The position numbers and the translations under genes are program-made. This document shows, piece by piece, positions 28,521 to 43,588 of a stretch of 64,000 nt of DNA (within the stretch, counting starts at the first letter, position 1; each line of letters starts with the position of its first letter). The DNA is from Ianthella basta (taxonomy: Eukaryota > Porifera > Demospongiae > Verongiida > Ianthellidae): positions 6,039,371 through 6,103,370 of the forward strand of contig OZ025868.1 in the NCBI GenBank assembly GCA_964019415.1, written 5' to 3'. The notes beneath the pieces were generated by a model. The model was not told the origin of the DNA. It worked only from the letters and a program-made list of their open reading frames with translations, and did no database searches.

Positions 28521-31500
28521 CTTACTACGTCTTGTCTCATCTTGCCATTTCTTACTATATCTTGTCACATCTTGCCATTTCCTACTACTTCTTGTCTCAT
28601 CTTGCCATTTCTTACTACATCTTTTATCATCTTGCCATTTCTTACTATATCTTGTCATATCTTGTGATTGATTACAATATCTTGTCTCATCTTACCATTT
28701 CTTACTACATCTAGTCACATCTTGCCATTTTTTACTTCATCTTGTCTCATCTTGCCATTTCTTACTACATCTTGTCTCATCTTGCCATTTCTTACTACAT
28801 CTTGTCTCATCTTGCCATTTCTTACTATATCTTGTCACATCTTGCAATTACTTACTATATCTTGTCTCATCTTGCCATTTCTTACTGTATCTTGTCACAT
28901 CTTGCCATTTCTTACTACATCTTGTCTCATCTTGCCATTTCTTACTACATCTTGTCTCATTTTGTCATTTCTTACTACATCTTGTCTTATCTTGACATTT
29001 CTTATTATATCTTGTCTCATCTTGCCATTTCTTACTACATCTTGTCTCATCTTGCCATTTCTTACTACATCTTGTCTCATCTTGCCATTTCTTACTACAT
29101 CTTGTCTCATTTTGCCATTTCTTACTTCATCTTGTCTCATCTTGCCATTTCTTACTACGTCTTGTCTCATCTTGCCATTTCTTACTACATCTTGTATCAT
29201 CTTGCCATATCTTACTACGTCTTGTCTCATCTTGCCATTTCTTACTATATCTTGTTACATCTTGTCATTTCCTACTACTTCTTGTCTCATCTTGCCATTT
29301 CTTACTACATCTTGTATCATCTTGCCATTTCTTACTACATCTTGTCTCATCTTGTGATTGATTACTATATGTTATCTCATCTTATCATTTCTTACTACAT
29401 CTTTTCACATCTTGCCATTTCTTACTACATCTTGTCTCATCTTGCCATTTCTTACTAAGTCTTGTCTCATCTTGCCATTTCTTACTACGTCTTGTCACAT
29501 CTTGCCATTTCTTACTACATCTTGTCTCATCTTGCCATTTCTTACTATATCTTGTCACATCTTGCCATTTCTTACTATATCTTGTCACATCTTGCCATTT
29601 CTTACTACATCTTGTCTCATCTTGCCATTTCTTACTATATCTTGTCACATCTTGCCATTTCTTACTACATCTTGTCTCATCTTGCCATTTCTTACTACAT
29701 CTTGTTTAATCTTTTCATTGCTTACTAAATCTTGTCCCATCTAGCCATTTCTTACTACATCTTGTCTCATCTTGCCATTTCTTACTACATCTTGTCTCAT
29801 CTTGCCATTTCTTACTACATCTTGTCTCATCTTGCCATTTCTTACTACATCTTGTCTCATCTTGCCATTTCTTACTACATCTTGTCTCATCTTGCCATTT
29901 CTTAATACATCTTGTCTCATCTTGCCATTTCTTACTACATCTTGTCTCATCTTGCCATTTCTTACTATTTCTTGTCACATCTTGCCATTTCTTACTATTT
30001 CTTGTCACATCTTGCCATTTCTTACTACATCTTGTCTCATCTTGTCATTTCTTACTCCATCTTGTCCCATCTTGCCATTTCTTACTACGTCTTGTCTCAT
30101 CTTGCCATTTCTTACTATCTCTTGTCTCATCTTGCCATTTCTTACTACGTCTTGTCTCATCTTGCCATTTCTTACTATATCTTGTCACATCTTGCCATTT
30201 CCTACTACTTCTTGTCTCATCTTGCCATTTCTTACTACATCTTTTATCATCTTGCCATTTCTTACTATATCTTGTCATATCTTGTGATTGATTACAATAT
30301 CTTGTCTCATCTTACCATTTCTTACTACATCTAGTCACATCTTGCCATTTTTTACTTCATCTTGTCTCATCTTGCCATTTCTTACTACATCTTGTCTCAT
30401 CTTGCCATTTCTTACTACATCTTGTCTCATCTTGCCATTTCTTACTATATCTTGTCACATCTTGCAATTACTTACTATATCTTGTCTCATCTTGCCATTT
30501 CTTACTGTATCTTGTCACATCTTGCCATTTCTTACTACATCTTGTCTCATCTTGCCATTTCTTACTACATCTTGTCTCATTTTGTCATTTCTTACTACAT
30601 CTTGTCTTATCTTGACATTTCTTATTATATCTTGTCTCATCTTGCCATTTCTTACTACATCTTGTCTCATCTTGCCATTTCTTACTACATCTTGTCTCAT
30701 CTTGCCATTTCTTACTACATCTTGTCTCATTTTGCCATTTCTTACTTCATCTTGTCTCATCTTGCCATTTCTTACTACGTCTTGTCTCATCTTGCCATTT
30801 CTTACTACATCTTGTATCATCTTGCCATATCTTACTACGTCTTGTCTCATCTTGCCATTTCTTACTATATCTTGTTACATCTTGTCATTTCCTACTACTT
30901 CTTGTCTCATCTTGCCATTTCTTACTACATCTTGTATCATCTTGCCATTTCTTACTACATCTTGTCTCATCTTGTGATTGATTACTATATGTTATCTCAT
31001 CTTATCATTTCTTACTACATCTTTTCACATCTTGCCATTTCTTACTACATCTTGTCTCATCTTGCCATTTCTTACTAAGTCTTGTCTCATCTTGCCATTT
31101 CTTACTACGTCTTGTCACATCTTGCCATTTCTTACTACATCTTGTCTCATCTTGCCATTTCTTACTATATCTTGTCACATCTTGCCATTTCTTACTATAT
31201 CTTGTCACATCTTGCCATTTCTTACTACATCTTGTCTCATCTTGCCATTTCTTACTATATCTTGTCACATCTTGCCATTTCTTACTATGTCTTGTCTCAT
31301 CTTGCCATTTCTTACTACATCTTGTTTAATCTTTTCATTGCTTACTAAATCTTGTCCCATCTAGCCATTTCTTACTACATCTTGTCTCATCTTGCCATTT
31401 CTTACTACATCTTGTCTCATCTTGCCATTTCTTACTACATCTTGTCTCATCTTGCCATTTCTTACTACATCTTGTCTCATCTTGACATTTTTACTACATC

Positions 31501-33616
31501 TTGTGGAATCTTGCCATTTCTTACTACGTCTTGTCTCATCTTGCCATTTCTTACTACGTCTTCTCTCATCTTGCCATTTCTTACTACATCTTGTCTCATC
31601 TTGCCATTTCTTACTACATCTTGTCTCATCTTGCCATTTCTTACTACATCTTGTCTCATCTTGCCATTTCTTACTATTTCTTGTCACATCTTGCCATTTC
31701 TTACTATTTCTTGTCACATCTTGCCATTTCTTACTACATCTTGTCTCATCTTGTCATTTCTTACTCCATCTTGTCCCATCTTGCCATTTCTTACTACGTC
31801 TTGTCTCATCTTGCCATTTCTTACTATCTCTTGTCTCATCTTGCCATTTCTTACTACGTCTTGTCTCATCTTGCCATTTCTTACTATATCTTGTCACATC
31901 TTGCCATTTCCTACTACTTCTTGTCTCATCTTGCCATTTCTTACTACATCTTTTATCATCTTGCCATTTCTTACTATATCTTGTCATATCTTGTGATTGA
32001 TTACAATATCTTGTCTCATCTTACCATTTCTTACTACATCTAGTCACATCTTGCCATTTTTTACTTCATCTTGTCTCATCTTGCCATTTCTTACTACATC
32101 TTGTCTCATCTTGCCATTTCTTACTACATCTTGTCTCATCTTGCCATTTCTTACTATATCTTGTCACATCTTGCAATTACTTACTATATCTTGTCTCATC
32201 TTGCCATTTCTTACTGTATCTTGTCACATCTTGCCATTTCTTACTACATCTTGTCTCATCTTGCCATTTCTTACTACATCTTGTCTCATTTTGTCATTTC
32301 TTACTACATCTTGTCTTATCTTGACATTTCTTATTATATCTTGTCTCATCTTGCCATTTCTTACTACATCTTGTCTCATCTTGCCATTTCTTACTACATC
32401 TTGTCTCATCTTGCCATTTCTTACTACATCTTGTCTCATTTTGCCATTTCTTACTTCATCTTGTCTCATCTTGCCATTTCTTACTACGTCTTGTCTCATC
32501 TTGCCATTTCTTACTACATCTTGTATCATCTTGCCATATCTTACTACGTCTTGTCTCATCTTGCCATTTCTTACTATATCTTGTTACATCTTGTCATTTC
32601 CTACTACTTCTTGTCTCATCTTGCCATTTCTTACTACATCTTGTATCATCTTGCCATTTCTTACTACATCTTGTCTCATCTTGTGATTGATTACTATATG
32701 TTATCTCATCTTATCATTTCTTACTACATCTTTTCACATCTTGCCATTTCTTACTACATCTTGTCTCATCTTGCCATTTCTTACTAAGTCTTGTCTCATC
32801 TTGCCATTTCTTACTACGTCTTGTCACATCTTGCCATTTCTTACTACATCTTGTCTCATCTTGCCATTTCTTACTATATCTTGTCACATCTTGCCATTTC
32901 TTACTATATCTTGTCACATCTTGCCATTTCTTACTACATCTTGTCTCATCTTGCCATTTCTTACTATATCTTGTCACATCTTGCCATTTCTTACTACATC
33001 TTGTCTCATCTTGCCATTTCTTACTACATCTTGTTTAATCTTTTCATTGCTTACTAAATCTTGTCCCATCTAGCCATTTCTTACTACATCTTGTCTCATC
33101 TTGCCATTTCTTACTACATCTTGTCTCATCTTGCCATTTCTTACTACATCTTGTCTCATCTTGCCATTTCTTACTACATCTTGTCTCATCTTGCCATTTC
33201 TTACTACATCTTGTCTCATCTTGCCATTTCTTACTACATCTTGTCTCATCTTGCCATTTCTTACTACATCTTGTCTCATCTTGCCATTTCTTACTATTTC
33301 TTGTCACATCTTGCCATTTCTTACTATTTCTTGTCACATCTTGCCATTTCTTACTACATCTTGTCTCATCTTGTCATTTCTTACTCCATCTTGTCCCATC
33401 TTGCCATTTCTTACTACGTCTTGTCTCATCTTGCCATTTCTTACTATCTCTTGTCTCATCTTGCCATTTCTTACTACGTCTTGTCTCATCTTGCCATTTC
33501 TTACTATATCTTGTCACATCTTGCCATTTCCTACTACTTCTTGTCTCATCTTGCCATTTCTTACTACATCTTTTATCATCTTGCCATTTCTTACTATATC
33601 TTGTCATATCTTGTGA
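26959..33616. repeat. Exact 3,329-bp higher-order repeat, two copies
   Basis: Markers at 26959, 30288 and 33617 are separated by exactly 3,329 bp twice. Each copy is made of a 1,709-bp and a 1,620-bp half (26959, 28668, 30288, 31997, 33617). The 1,709-bp halves hold one 29-bp monomer near 28160 and 31490 that reads TGTGGAATCTTGCC after a short CATTTTTACT. The 1,620-bp halves are whole multiples of 30. Internal markers keep the same spacing (28023 and 31352; 29715 and 33044). Only a handful of substitutions separate the copies. Confidence 0.92.
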
Positions 33617-34199
33617 TTGATTACAATATCTTGTCTCATCTTACCATTTCTTACTACATCTAGTCACATCTTGCCATTTTTTACTTCATCTTGTCTCATC
33701 TTGCCATTTCTTACTACATCTTGTCTCATCTTGCCATTTCTTACTACATCTTGTCTCATCTTGCCATTTCTTACTATATCTTGTCACATCTTGCAATTAC
33801 TTACTATATCTTGTCTCATCTTGCCATTTCTTACTGTATCTTGTCACATCTTGCCATTTCTTACTACATCTTGTCTCATCTTGCCATTTCTTACTACATC
33901 TTGTCTCATTTTGTCATTTCTTACTACATCTTGTCTTATCTTGACATTTCTTATTATATCTTGTCTTATCTTGCCATTTCTTACTACATCTTGTCTCATC
34001 TTGCCATTTCTTACTACATCTTGTATCATCTTGCCATATCTTACTACGTCTTGTCTCATCTTGCCATTTCTTACTATATCTTGTTACATCTTGCCATTTC
34101 CTACTACTTCTTGTCTCATCTTGCCATTTCTTACTACATCTTGTATCATCTTGCCATTTCTTACTACATCTTGTCTCATCTTGTGATTGATTACTATAT

Positions 34200-37100
34200 G
34201 TTATCTCATCTTATCATTTCTTACTACATCTTTTCACATCTTGCCATTTCTTACTACATCTTGTCTCATCTTGCCATTTCTTACTAAGTCTTGTCTCATC
34301 TTGCCATTTCTTACTACGTCTTGTCACATCTTGCCATTTCTTACTACATCTTGTCTCATCTTGCCATTTCTTACTATATCTTGTCACATCTTGCCATTTC
34401 TTACTATATCTTGTCACATCTTGCCATTTCTTACTACATCTTGTCTCATCTTGCCATTTCTTACTATATCTTGTCACATCTTGCCATTTCTTACTATGTC
34501 TTGTCTCATCTTGCCATTTCTTACTACGTCTTGTCTCATCTTGCCATTTCTTTCTACATCTTGTCTCATCTTGACATTTCTTACTATATCTTGTCTCATC
34601 TTGCCCTTTCTTACTACATCTTGTCTCATCTTGCCATTTCTTACTACATCTTGTCTCATCTTGCCATTTCTTACTACATCTTGTCTCATTTTGCCATTTC
34701 TTACTACATCTTGTCTCATCTTGCCATTTCTTACTATTTCTTGTCACATCTTGCCATTTCTTACCATATCTTGTCACATCTTGCAATTTCTTACTACATC
34801 TTGTCTCATCTTGCCATTTCTTAATACATCTTGTCACATCTTGCCATTTCTTACTACATCTTCTCTCATCTTGCCATTTCTTACTACGTCTTGTCTCATC
34901 TTGCCACTTCTTACTACCTCTTGTCTCATCTAGCCATTCCTTACTACATCTTGTCTCATCTTGCCATTTCTTACTACATCTTGTCTCATCTTGCCATTTC
35001 TTACTACATCTTGTCTCATCTTGCCATTTCTTACGACATCTTGTCTCATCTTGCCATTTCTTACTACATCTTGTCTCATCTTGCCATTTCTTACTACATC
35101 TTGTCTCATCTTGCCATTTCTTGCTATATCTTGACTCATCTTGCCATTTCTTACTACATCTTGTCTCATCTTGCCATTTCTTATTACATCTTGTCTCATC
35201 TTGCCATTTCTTACTACATCTTGTCTCATCTTGCCATTTTTTACTACATCTTGTCTCATCTAGCCATTTCTTACCACGTCTTGTCTCATCTTGCCATTTC
35301 TTACTACATCTGGTCTCATCTTGCCATTTCTTACTACGTCTTGTCGCATCTTGCCATTTCTTACTACATCTTGTCTCATCTTGACATTTCTTACTACATC
35401 TTGTCTCATCTTGCCATTTCTTACTACGTCTTGTCTCATCTTGCCATTTCTTACTACGTCTTGTCGCATCTTGCCAATTCTTACTACATCTTGTCTCATC
35501 TTGCCATTTCTTACTATATCTTGTCACATCTTGCCATTTCTTACTATGTCTTGTCTCATCTTGCCATTTCTTACTACATCTTGTCTCATCTTGCCATTTC
35601 TTACTACATCTTGTCTCATCTTGACATTTTTACTACATCTTGTGGAATCTTGCCATTTCTTACTACGTCTTGTCTCATCTTGCCATTTCTTACTACGTCT
35701 TCTCTCATCTTGCCATTTCTTACTACATCTTGTCTCATCTTGTCATTTCTTACTACGTCTTGTCTCATCTTGCCATTTCTTACTACGTCTTGTCTCATCT
35801 TGCCATTTCTTACTACGTCTTGTCTCATCTTTCCATTTCTTACTACGTCTTGTCTCATCTTGCTATTTCTTACTACATCTTGTCTCATCTTGCCATTTCT
35901 TACTACATCTTGTCTGAACTTGCCATTTCTCACTACATCTTGTCTCATCTTGTCATTTCTTACTAAATTTTGTCTTGTCTTGCCATTTCTTACTACATCT
36001 TGTCTCATCCTGCCATTTCTTACTACATCTTGTCTCATCTTGCCATTATTTACTACATCTTGTCACATCTTGCCATTTCTTACTACATCTTGTCTCATCT
36101 TGCCATTTCTTACTACATCTTGTCTCATCTTGCCATTTCTTACTACATCTTGTCTCATCTTGCCATTTCTTACTACATCTTGTCTCATCTTGCCATTTCT
36201 TGTCTCATCTTGCCATTTCTTACTACGTCTTGTCTCATCTTGCCATTTCTTACTACGTCTTCTCTCATCTTTTTATTTCTTACTACGTCTTGTCTCATTT
36301 TGCCATTTCTTACTACATCTTGTCTCATCTTGCCATTTCTTACTACATCTTGTCTCATCTTCCATTTCCTACTACGTCTTGTCTCATCTTGCCATTTCTT
36401 ACTACGTCTTCTCTCATCTTGCCATTTCTTACTACATCTTGTCTCATCTTGTCATTTCTTACTACGTCTTGTCTCATCTTGCCATTTCTTACTACGTCTT
36501 GTCTCATCTTGCCATTTCTTACTACGTCTTGTCTCATCTTTCCATTTCTTACTACGTCTTGTCTCATCTTGCCATTTCTTACTACGTCTTGTCTCATCTT
36601 GCCATTTTTTACTAAGTCTTATCTCATCTTGCCATTTCTTACTACGTCTTGTCTCATCTTGCCATTTCTTACTACGCCTTGTCACATCTTGCCATTTCTT
36701 ACTACGTCTTGTCTCATCTTGCCATTTCTTACTACATCTTGTCTCATCTTGCCATTTCTTACTACGTCTTGTATTATCTTGCCATTTCTTACTACATCTT
36801 GTTTCATCTTGCCAATTCTTACTACATCTTGTCTCATCTTGCCATTTCTTGCTACGTCCTGTCTCATCTTGCCATTTCTTACTATATCTTGTCTCATCTT
36901 GCCATTTCTTACTACGTCTTGTCTCATCTTGCCATTTCTTACTATATCTTGTCACATATTGCCATTTCTTACTACGTCTTGTCACATTTTGCCATTTCTT
37001 ACTACGTCTTGTCTCATCTTGCCAATTCTTACTACGTCTTGTCTCATCTTACCATTTCTTACTTCATCTTGTCTCATCTTGCCTATTCTTACTACATCTT

Positions 37101-40100
37101 GACTCATCTTGCCATTTCTTACTATTTCTTGTCCCATCTTGCCATTTCTTACTATTTCTTGTCACATCTTGCCATTTCTTACTACATCTTGTCTCATCTT
37201 GTCATTTCTTACTCCATCTTGTCCCATCTTGCCATTTCTTACAACGTCTTGTCTCATCTTGCCATTTCTTACTATATCTTGTCTCATCTTGCCATTTCTT
37301 ACTACGTCTTGTCTCATCTTGCCATATTTTACTATATCTTGTCACATCTTGCCATTTCCTACTATCTTGTCTCATCTTACCATTTCTTACTACATCTTTT
37401 ATCATCTTGCCATTTCTTACTATATCTTGTCACATCTTGTGATTGATTACTATATCTTGTCTCATCTTACCATTTCTTACTACATCTAGTCACATCTTGC
37501 CATTTTTTACTTCATCTTGTCTCATCTTGCCATTTCTTACTACGTCTTGTCTCATCTTGCCATTTCTTACTACATCTTGTCTCATCTTGCCATTTCTTAC
37601 TATATCTTGTCACATCTTGCAATTACTTACTATATCTTGTCTCATCTTGCCATTTCTTACTGTATCTTGTCACATCTTGCCATTTCTTACTACATCTTGT
37701 CTCATCTTGCCATTTCTTACTGCATCTTGTCTCATCTTGCCATTTCTTACTACATCTTGTCTTATCTTGACATTTCTTATTATATCTTGTCTCATCTTGC
37801 CATTTCTTACTACATCTTGTCTCATCTTGCCATTTCTTACTACATCTTGTCTCATCTTGCCATTTCTTACTACATCTTGTCTCATTTTGCCATTTCTTAC
37901 TTCATCTTGTCTCATCTTGCCATTTCTTACTACATCTTGTCTCATCTTGCCATTTCTTACTACATCTTGTATCATCTTCCCATATCTTACAACGTCTTGT
38001 CTCATCTTGCCATTTCTTACTACGTCTTGTCACATCTTGCCATTTCTTACTACATCTTGTCTCATCTTGCCATTTCTTACTATATCTTGTCACATCTTGC
38101 CATTTCTTACTATATCTTGTCACATCTTGCCATTTCTTACTACATCTTGTCTCATCTTGCCATTTCATACTATATCTTGTCACATCTTGCCATTTCTTAC
38201 TATGTCTTGTCTCATCTTGCCATTTCTTACTACGTCTTGTCTCATCTTGCCATTTCTTTCTACATCTTGTCTCATCTTGACATTTCTTACTATATCTTGT
38301 CTCATCTTGCCCTTTCTTACTACATCTTGTCTCATCTTGCCATTTCTTACTACATCTTGTCTCATCTTGCCATTTCTTACTACATCTTGTCTCATTTTGC
38401 CATTTCTTACTACATCTTGTCTCATCTTGCCATTTCTTACTACATCTTCTCTCATCTTGCCATTTCTTACTACGTCTTGTCTCATCTTGCCACTTCTTAC
38501 TACCTCTTGTCTCATCTAGCCATTTCTTACTACATCTTGTCTCATCTTGCCATTTCTTACTACATCTTGTCTCATCTTGCCATTTCTTACTACATCTTGT
38601 CTCATCTTGCCATTTCTTACTACATCTTGTCTCATCTTGCCATTTCTTACGACATCTTGTCTCATCTTGCCATTTCTTACTACATCTTGTATCATCTTGC
38701 CATTTCTTACTACATCTTGTCTCATCTTGCCATTTCTTACTATATCTTGTCTCATCTTGCCATTTCTTACTACATCTTGTCTCATCTTGCCATTTCTTAT
38801 TACATCTTGTCTCATCTTGCCATTTCTTACTACATCTTGTCTCATCTTGCCATTTTTTACTACATCTTGTCTCATCTAGCCATTTCTTACCACGTCTTGT
38901 CTCATCTTGCCATTTCTTACTACATTTGGTCTCATCTTGCCATTTCTTACTACATCTTGTCGCATCTTGCCATTTCTTACTACATCTTGTCTCATCTTGC
39001 CATTTCTTACTACATCTTGTCTCATCTTGCCATTTCTTACTACGTCTTGTCTCATCTTGCCATTTCTTACTACGTCTTGTCGCATCTTGCCAATTCTTAC
39101 TACATCTTGTCTCATCTTGCCATTTCTTACTATATCTTACCACATCTTGCCATTTCTTACTATGTCTTGTCTCATCTTGCCATTTCTTACTACATCTTGT
39201 CTCATCTTGCCATTTCTTACTACATCTTGTCTCATCTTGACATTTTTACTACATCTTGTGGAATCTTGCCATTTCTTACTACGTCTTGTCTCATCTTGCC
39301 ATTTCTTACTATGTCTTCTCTCATCTTGCCATTTCTTACTACATCTTGTCTCATCTTGTCATTTCTTACTACGTCTTGTCTCATCTTGCCATTTCTTACT
39401 ACGTCTTGTCTCATCTTGCTATTTCTTACTACATCTTGTCTCATCTTGCCATTTCTTACTACATCTTGTCTGAACTTGCCATTTCTCACTACATCTTGTC
39501 TCATCTTGTCATTTCTTACTAAATTTTGTCTTGTCTTGCCATTTCTTACTACATCTTGTCTCATCCTGCCATTTCTTACTACATCTTGTCTCATCTTGCC
39601 ATTATTTACTACATCTTGTCGCATCTTGCCATTTCTTACTACATCTTGTCTCATCTTGCCATTTCTTACTACATCTTGTCTCATCTTGCCATTTCTTACT
39701 ACATCTTGTCTCATCTTGCCATTTCTTACTACATCTTGTCTCATCTTGCCATTTCTTGTCTCATCTTGCCATTTCTTACTACGTCTTGTCTCATCTTGCC
39801 ATTTCTTACTACGTCTTGTCTCATCTTTTTATTTCTTACTACGTCTTGTCTCATTTTGCCATTTCTTACTACATCTTGTCTCATCTTGCCATTTCTTACT
39901 ACATCTTGTCTCATCTTCCATTTCCTACTACGTCTTGTCTCATCTTGCCATTTCTTACTACGTCTTCTCTCATCTTGCCATTTCTTACTACATCTTGTCT
40001 CATCTTGTCATTTCTTACTACGTCTTGTCTCATCTTGCCATTTCTTACTACGTCTTGTCTCATCTTGCCATTTCTTACTACGTCTTGTCTCATCTTTCCA

Positions 40101-43100
40101 TTTCTTACTACGTCTTGTCTCATCTTGCCATTTCTTACTACGTCTTGTCTCATCTTGCCATTTTTTACTAAGTCTTATCTCATCTTGCCATTTCTTACTA
40201 CGTCTTGTCTCATCTTGCCATTTCTTACTACGCCTTGTCACATCTTGCCATTTCTTTCTACGTCTTGTCTCATCTTGCCATTTCTTACTACATCTTGTCT
40301 CATCTTGCCATTTCTTCCTACGTCTTGTATCATCTTGCCATTTCTTACTACGTCTTGTCTCATCTTTCCATTTCTTACTACGTCTTGTCTCATCTTGCCA
40401 TTTTTTACTAAGTCTTATCTCATCTTGCCATTTCTTACTACGTCTTGTCTCATCTTGCCATTTCTTACTACGCCTTGTCACATCTTGCCATTTCTTACTA
40501 CGTCTTGTCTCATCTTGCCATTTCTTACTACATCTTGTCTCATCTTGCCATTTCTTACTACGTCTTGTATCATCTTGCCATTTCTTACTACATCTTGTTT
40601 CATCTTGCCAATTCTTACTACATCTTGTCTCATCTTGCCATTTCTTGCTACGTCCTGTCTCATCTTGCCATTTCTTACTATATCTTGTCTCATCTTGCCA
40701 TTTCTTACTACGTCTTGTCTCATCTTGCCATTTCTTACTATATCTTGTCACATATTGCCATTTCTTACTACGTCTTGTCACATTTTGCCATTTCTTACTA
40801 CGTCTTGTCTCATCTTGCCAATTCTTACTACGTCTTGTCTCATTTTGCCATTTCTCACTACATCTTGTCTCATCTTGCCATTTCTTACTATATCTTGTCT
40901 CATCTTGCCATCTCTTACTACGTCTTGTCTCATCTTGCCATTTCTTACTACATCTTGTCTCATCTTGCCATTTCTTACTACATCTTGTCTCATCTTGCCA
41001 TTTCTTACTACATCTTCTCTCATCTTGCCATTTCTTACTACATCTTGTCTCAACATGCCATTTCTGACTACATCTTATCACATCTTGCCATTTCTTACTG
41101 TATCTTGTCTCATCTTGCCATTTCTTACTACGTCTTGTCACATCTTGCCATTTCTTACTATATCTTGTCTCATCTTGCCATTTCTTACTACATCTTGTCT
41201 CATCTTGCCATTACTTACTACATCTGGTCTCATCTTGCCGTTTCTTACTATATCTTGTCTCATCTTGTCATTTCTTACTGCATCATGTCTCATCTTGCCT
41301 TTTCTTACTACATCTTGTCTCATCTTCCATTTCTTACTACATCTTGTCTCATCTTGCCATTTCTAACTACGTCTTGTTTCATCTTGCCATTTCTTACTAC
41401 ATCTTGTCTCATGTTGCCATTTCTTACTACATCTTGTCTCATCTTGCCATTTCTCACTATATCTTGTCTCATCTTGCCATTTCTTACTACATCTTGTCTC
41501 ATCTTCCCATCTCTCACTAAATCTTGTCTCATCTTGCCATTTTTCACTACGTCCTGTCTCATCTTGCTTTTTCTTACTACATCTTGTCTAATCTTGCCAT
41601 TTCTCACTACATCTTGTCTCATCTTGCCATTTCTTACTACATCTTGTCTCATCTTGCCTTTCCTTACTACATCTTGTATCAACTTGCCATTTCTCACTAC
41701 ATCTTGTCTCATCTTGCCTTTTCTTACTACATCTTGTCTAATCTTGCCATTTCTCACTACATCTTGTCTCATCTTGCCTTTTCTTACTACATCTTGTCTC
41801 ATCTTGCCATTTCTCACTACATCTTGTCTCATCTTGCCATTTCTTACTACATCTGGTCTCATCTTGCCGTTTCTTACTATATCTTGTCTCATCTTGTCAT
41901 TTCTTACTGCATCATGTCTCATCTTGCCTTTTCTTACTATATCTTGTCTCATCTTCCATTTCTTACTACATCTTGTCTCATCTTGCCATTTCTAACTACG
42001 TCTTGTTTCATCTTGCCATTTCTTACTACATCTTGTCTCATCTTGCCATTTCTTACAACATCTTGTCACATCTTGCCATTTCTTACTACATCTTGTCTCA
42101 TCTTGCCATTTCTTACTACATCTTGTCTCATCTTCCCATCTCTCACTAAATCTTGTCTCATCTTGCCATTTCTTACTACGTCCTGTCTCATCTTGCCTTT
42201 TCTTACTACATCTTGTCTAATCTTGCCATTTCTCACTACATCTTGTCTCATCTTGCCATTTCTTACTACATCTTGTCTCATCTTGCCTTTCCTTACTACA
42301 TCTTGTCTCATCTTGCCATTTCTCGCTACATCTTGTCTCATCTTGCCATTTCTTACTAAGTCTTATCTCATCTTGCCATTTCTTACTACGTCTTGTCTCA
42401 TCTTGCCATTTCTTACTACGCCTTGTCTCATCTTGCCATTTCTTACTACGTCTTGTCTCATCTTGCCATTTCTTACTACGCCTTGTCTCATCTTGCCACT
42501 TCGTACTACGTCTTGTCTCATCTTGCCATTTCTTACAACGTCTTGTCTCATCTTGCCATTTCTTACTACGTCTTGTCTTATCTTGCCATTTCTTACTACA
42601 TCTTGTCTCATCATGCCATTTGTGACTACATCTTGTCACATCTTACCATTTCTTACTACGTCTTGTCTCATCTTGCCATTTCTTACTACATCTTGTCTCA
42701 TCTTGCCATTTCTTGCTACATCTTGTCTCATATCATGCCATTTCTGACTACATCTTATCACATCTTGCCATTTCTTACTACATCTTGTCTCATCATGCCA
42801 TTTTTGACTACATCTTATCACATCTTGCCATTTCTTACTATATATCTTGTCTCATCTTGCCATTTCTTACTACGTCTTGTCACATCTTGCCATTTCTTAC
42901 TATATCTTGTCTCATCTTGCCATTTCTTACTATGTCTTGTCCAATCTTGCCATTTCTTACTACATCTTGTCTCATCTTGCCATTTCTTACTATGTCTTGT
43001 CCAATCTTGCCATTTCTTACTACATCTTGTCTCATCTTGCCATTTCTTACTATATCTTGTCTCATCTTGCCATTTCCTACTACATCTTGTCTCATCTTGC

Positions 43101-43588
43101 CTTTTCTTACTACATCTTGTCTCATCTTCCATTTCTTACTACATCTTGTCTCATCTTGCCATTTCTAACTACGTCTTGTCTCATCTTGCCATTTCTTACT
43201 ACGTCTTGTCTCATCTTGCCATTTCTTACTACATCTTGTCTCATCTTGCCATTTTTTACTACGTCTTGTCTCATCTAGCTATTTCTTACCACATCTTGTC
43301 TCATCTTGCCATTTCTTACTACGTCCTGTCTCATCTTGCCATTTTTTACTACATCTTGTCTCGTCTTGCCATTTCCTACTACATCTTGTCTCATCTTGCC
43401 ATTTCTTACTACATCTTGTCTCATCATGCCATTTCTTACTACATCTTATCACATCTTGCCATTTCTTACTACGTCTTGTCTCATCTTGCCATTTCTTACT
43501 ATATCTTGTCACATCTTGTCATTTCTTACTACATCTTGTCTCATCTTGATATTTCTTACTACATCTTGTCTCATCTTGCCATTTCTTA
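34200..43588. repeat. Satellite domain 4 with a 3.56-3.62 kb duplication
   Basis: The block 34861 to about 36800 recurs at 38447 to about 40350. The offset is 3,586 bp at the left, 3,616 bp at the TGTGGAATC monomer (35641 and 39257) and 3,556 bp from 35970 (39526) onward, so small monomer gains and losses followed duplication. Both copies carry a 20-bp short monomer (CATTTCTTGTCTC, near 36190 and 39750). The second copy also has a 240-bp internal duplication (markers at about 40161 and 40401). Confidence 0.8.

Larger units (their letters stand above)
16500..34200. repeat. Satellite domain 3, the higher-order repeat core marked by TTGTGATTGATTAC
   Basis: The most regular part of the array. 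A strongly diverged monomer containing TTGTGATTGATTAC occurs in two flavours: one followed by ATATCTTG and a CATCTAGTCAC monomer, the other followed by TATATGTTATC. In 17.2-34.2 kb the pairs sit 690, 600 or 570 bp apart, with first members at 17268, 18860, 21470, 24319, 26959, 28668, 30288, 31997 and 33617. A solitary first-type copy is at 23359. Outliers are at about 9600 and 37440. Confidence 0.85.
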
